Part shown: positions 61,857-64,000 of the stretch, piece by piece | How positions within the stretch are numbered: position 1 is the first letter of the stretch | Layout of the letters: each line of letters starts with the position of its first letter | Assembly (NCBI RefSeq): GCF_051488685.1 | Contig: NZ_JBPSEH010000006.1 | Coordinates: 62,001-126,000 of the forward strand | From: Melioribacter sp051488685 | GTDB taxonomy: Bacteria > Bacteroidota > Ignavibacteria > Ignavibacteriales > Melioribacteraceae | Direction: 5' to 3' | DNA length: 64,000 nucleotides | Position numbers and translations under genes: made by a program | The notes under the pieces: model-generated | Told to the model about the DNA's origin: nothing | Database searches by the model: none | Seen by the model: only the letters and a program-made list of their open reading frames with translations

Positions 61857-64000
61857 ATGTTCAAGCAATTTGATGAAAAAATAAGTTACCCGAAAATCGA
61901 AGAAAAAATTCTCAAGTACTGGAAGGAGAATAAAATATTCGAGAAAAGCATCGAAACAAGGAATAAAAATTTTCATTTCACGTTTTATGAAGGTCCTCCA
62001 ACTGTAAATGGCAAACCGGGCATTCATCACGTGATGGCACGTACGCTGAAAGACCTCGTCTGCCGTTATAAAGCCATGAAAGGATTTCGAATTCAACGTA
62101 AAGCTGGGTGGGATACTCATGGTCTTCCTATCGAGATTGCACTCGAAAAAGAACTCGGATTTACTCAAAAGTCGGACATCGAAAAATACGGCGTCGGCAA
62201 GTTCAATAAAAAGGCGAAAGAACTTGTTTACCATCATATCGAAATGAAGGAAGGATGGCGCACACTTACCGAAAGAATGGGCTACTGGATTAACCTCGAC
62301 GACCCGTATATTACATGTACAAATGAATATATTGAATCGGTATGGTGGGCACTGTCAGAATACTTTAAAAAAGGATTGATCTACAAGGGCTTCAAGATTG
62401 TTCCGCAATGCCCACATTGTGAAACTCCTCTGTCGTCGCATGAACTTGCACTTGGCTATAAAGATGTACGTGATCCGAATGTTTATGTAAAGTTCAAACT
62501 GAAAGACGAGGACGCATCGGTACTTGTATGGACAACTACGCCGTGGACGCTTATTTCGAACGTGGCTTTAGCAGTTGGAGAAGAGATCGATTATGTTAAA
62601 ATTAAGACAGAGAATCACGGTGTGCTCTACCTGGCAAAAGCTCGACTCTCGGTTATAACTGAAAATTATGAAATACTGGCAGAGTTGAAGGGCAAAGACC
62701 TACTCAACAGGGAATATATTCCGTTATTCAATTACATAAAGGTTAATAAAAAAGCGTGGTACATTATAGCAGGAGATTTTGTTAGTACAGAAGACGGTTC
62801 GGGAGTGGTGCATATAGCCCCTGCTTTCGGCGCTGACGACTATGAAGTTTCTATTAAATACGATCTTCCATTTATTCAACCTGTTACTAAAAACGGTCGT
62901 TTTACTGACGAAGTTACAGATTTTGCAGGTAGGCTGATTAAGTCAATTAAATTCGAAACGCACGAAGAAAAAGGAGTCGATCCGGATATCATTAAAAATC
63001 TTAAAGAAAGAGGATTGATTTACAGAGCAACAACGGATTATCTTCACTCATATCCTCATTGCTGGCGATGCGACAATCCTTTAATTTATTATGCCAGAGA
63101 CAGCTGGTATATTAGAACCACACAGATAGCACACAGAATGATAGAACTCAACAAAACAATTAATTGGCATCCACCAGAAGTTGGTGCCGGTCGATTTGGA
63201 AATTGGCTGGAAGAAAATAAAGACTGGTCGCTATCTAGAGATAGATATTGGGGAACCCCGCTTCCAATCTGGATTAACGAAGATGGGGAGATGTTTGCAG
63301 TTGGTTCAATTGCTGAATTGAAGGAAGGCTTTGTAATTAGGGACGGCAAGAAAATTGCTGTAAAAGATTTACCAGATGACGAAATCGATTTGCATAAACC
63401 ATTTGTTGATGAAATCAAGTTCGAAAAAGGAGGGAAGATCTATTCCAGAACTCCGGAATTGATCGACGTCTGGTTCGATAGCGGTGCCATGCCCTTCGCA
63501 CAATTTCATTATCCCTTTGAAAATAAAGAATTATTCGAACAAAATTACCCTGCAGATTTTATTTGCGAGGGCATCGATCAAACACGTGGCTGGTTCTATA
63601 CTTTGCATGCAATTGGTACGATGCTATTCGACAGCATTACTTTTAAGAATGTTATTGTAAATGAACTTGTGCTCGATAAAAATGGACTTAAAATGTCCAA
63701 ATCGAGGGGCAATACAGTCGATCCCTTTGCTTTGTTTGAAAAATACGGGGCCGACTCAACCCGATGGTATCTGGTAACCATAAGTCCACCATGGAAACCA
63801 ACTTTGTTCGACGAAGATGGCATTGTAGAAGTACAGAGAAAATTTTTCGGAACGCTTGTCAATACCTATTCCTTCTTTGCACTCTATGCAAACATCGACA
63901 AATTTACTCATCAAGAAGAAATAATCCCTTACGAAGAGCGTCCAGAAATTGATAGATGGATTATATCCAAATTAAATGCGCTCGTGGAAGAATACGAAAA
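61857..64000 (+). CDS. ileS: Isoleucyl-tRNA synthetase, N-terminal part
   Basis: The frame is open from the ATG at 61857 to the right edge, so 714 residues are visible of the roughly 1050 expected. The class I signatures are present: the HIGH-equivalent GIHH at residues 55-58 within GPPTVNGKPGIHHVMA, as is common in Bacteroidota-like IleS, and KMSKS at 612-616. Editing-domain blocks include VWTTTPWTLISNVALAVG and SGVVHIAPAFGADDY; WYIRTT and DVWFDSGAMPFAQF also fit IleS rather than ValRS or LeuRS. It charges tRNA-Ile and hydrolyses Val-tRNA-Ile. No T-box leader is seen; the gene follows the membrane protein gene by 25 bases. Confidence 0.97.
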   Translation, partial: MFKQFDEKISYPKIEEKILKYWKENKIFEKSIETRNKNFHFTFYEGPPTVNGKPGIHHVMARTLKDLVCRYKAMKGFRIQRKAGWDTHGLPIEIALEKELGFTQKSDIEKYGVGKFNKKAKELVYHHIEMKEGWRTLTERMGYWINLDDPYITCTNEYIESVWWALSEYFKKGLIYKGFKIVPQCPHCETPLSSHELALGYKDVRDPNVYVKFKLKDEDASVLVWTTTPWTLISNVALAVGEEIDYVKIKTENHGVLYLAKARLSVITENYEILAELKGKDLLNREYIPLFNYIKVNKKAWYIIAGDFVSTEDGSGVVHIAPAFGADDYEVSIKYDLPFIQPVTKNGRFTDEVTDFAGRLIKSIKFETHEEKGVDPDIIKNLKERGLIYRATTDYLHSYPHCWRCDNPLIYYARDSWYIRTTQIAHRMIELNKTINWHPPEVGAGRFGNWLEENKDWSLSRDRYWGTPLPIWINEDGEMFAVGSIAELKEGFVIRDGKKIAVKDLPDDEIDLHKPFVDEIKFEKGGKIYSRTPELIDVWFDSGAMPFAQFHYPFENKELFEQNYPADFICEGIDQTRGWFYTLHAIGTMLFDSITFKNVIVNELVLDKNGLKMSKSRGNTVDPFALFEKYGADSTRWYLVTISPPWKPTLFDEDGIVEVQRKFFGTLVNTYSFFALYANIDKFTHQEEIIPYEERPEIDRWIISKLNALVEEYE

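Noticed and set aside
61839..62237. 132-residue minus-strand frame in the ileS start
   Set aside because: The plus strand encodes a clear IleS with the GIHH motif across the same bases.

Overview
The window looks like a chromosomal segment from an Ignavibacteriota bacterium, most like a Melioribacteraceae-type polysaccharide degrader. The main evidence is the repeated type IX secretion (T9SS) sorting domain with the NYPNPFNP signature, found at the C-terminus of eight proteins. AT-rich DNA, a TonB-dependent receptor without a SusD partner, and a vitamin B12-dependent ribonucleotide reductase agree with this. The assignment is inference from protein style; no 16S gene is present.

Layout. 1-2456 is the end of an envelope-glycan cluster: a partial FemAB/GNAT-like enzyme, a GT4 and a GT9 glycosyltransferase. 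The small SRP RNA lies at about 2481-2575. From 2785 to about 43226 runs a large xylan locus. Its first part is a cytoplasmic GH3, a GPH-family sugar symporter, a TonB-dependent receptor, a beta-helix T9SS protein and a 1271-residue T9SS protein with four tandem domains of a type I do not recognise. Next come GH2, a DUF362 protein with both Tat and T9SS signals, an SMP-30 lactonase, GH3-PA14, an SGNH esterase, GH127, two GH43, a CE15 glucuronoyl esterase, GH30, GH10, GH115 and a third GH43. Together they would strip arabinose, acetyl groups and (4-O-methyl)glucuronate from glucuronoarabinoxylan, cut the backbone and import the products.

43287-49044 changes character. It holds a cytoplasmic corrinoid protein, a homocysteine S-methyltransferase domain, a MetH-type reactivation protein and two uroporphyrinogen-decarboxylase-fold methyltransferases, with one T9SS polysaccharide deacetylase in between. 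This resembles a methionine synthase taken apart, with the methyl-tetrahydrofolate domain missing and UroD-fold enzymes in its place. Lying directly behind GH115 and in the same locus as CE15, GH30 and GH10, it suggests O-demethylation of a methylated sugar, with 4-O-methylglucuronate the leading candidate, and transfer of the methyl group to homocysteine. This is the best candidate for an undescribed system here and is inference from context. A GH29 fucosidase and a convergent membrane histidine kinase with propeller sensor repeats close the accessory region.

54171-64000 is mostly housekeeping: a glutathione peroxidase, a TerB-like protein, NrdJ, then a tight operon of YggS, DivIVA, purine nucleoside phosphorylase, a membrane coiled-coil protein and IleS, which runs off the right edge.

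Other notable signals are a decayed T9SS tail behind the CE15 gene, a GH30 whose sorting-type domain is internal, a near-identical pair of LacI-type operator candidates in front of the first GH3 and the GH30, and a hairpin/terminator overlap in front of the symporter. No tRNA, rRNA, CRISPR array, insertion sequence or SusD gene was seen.
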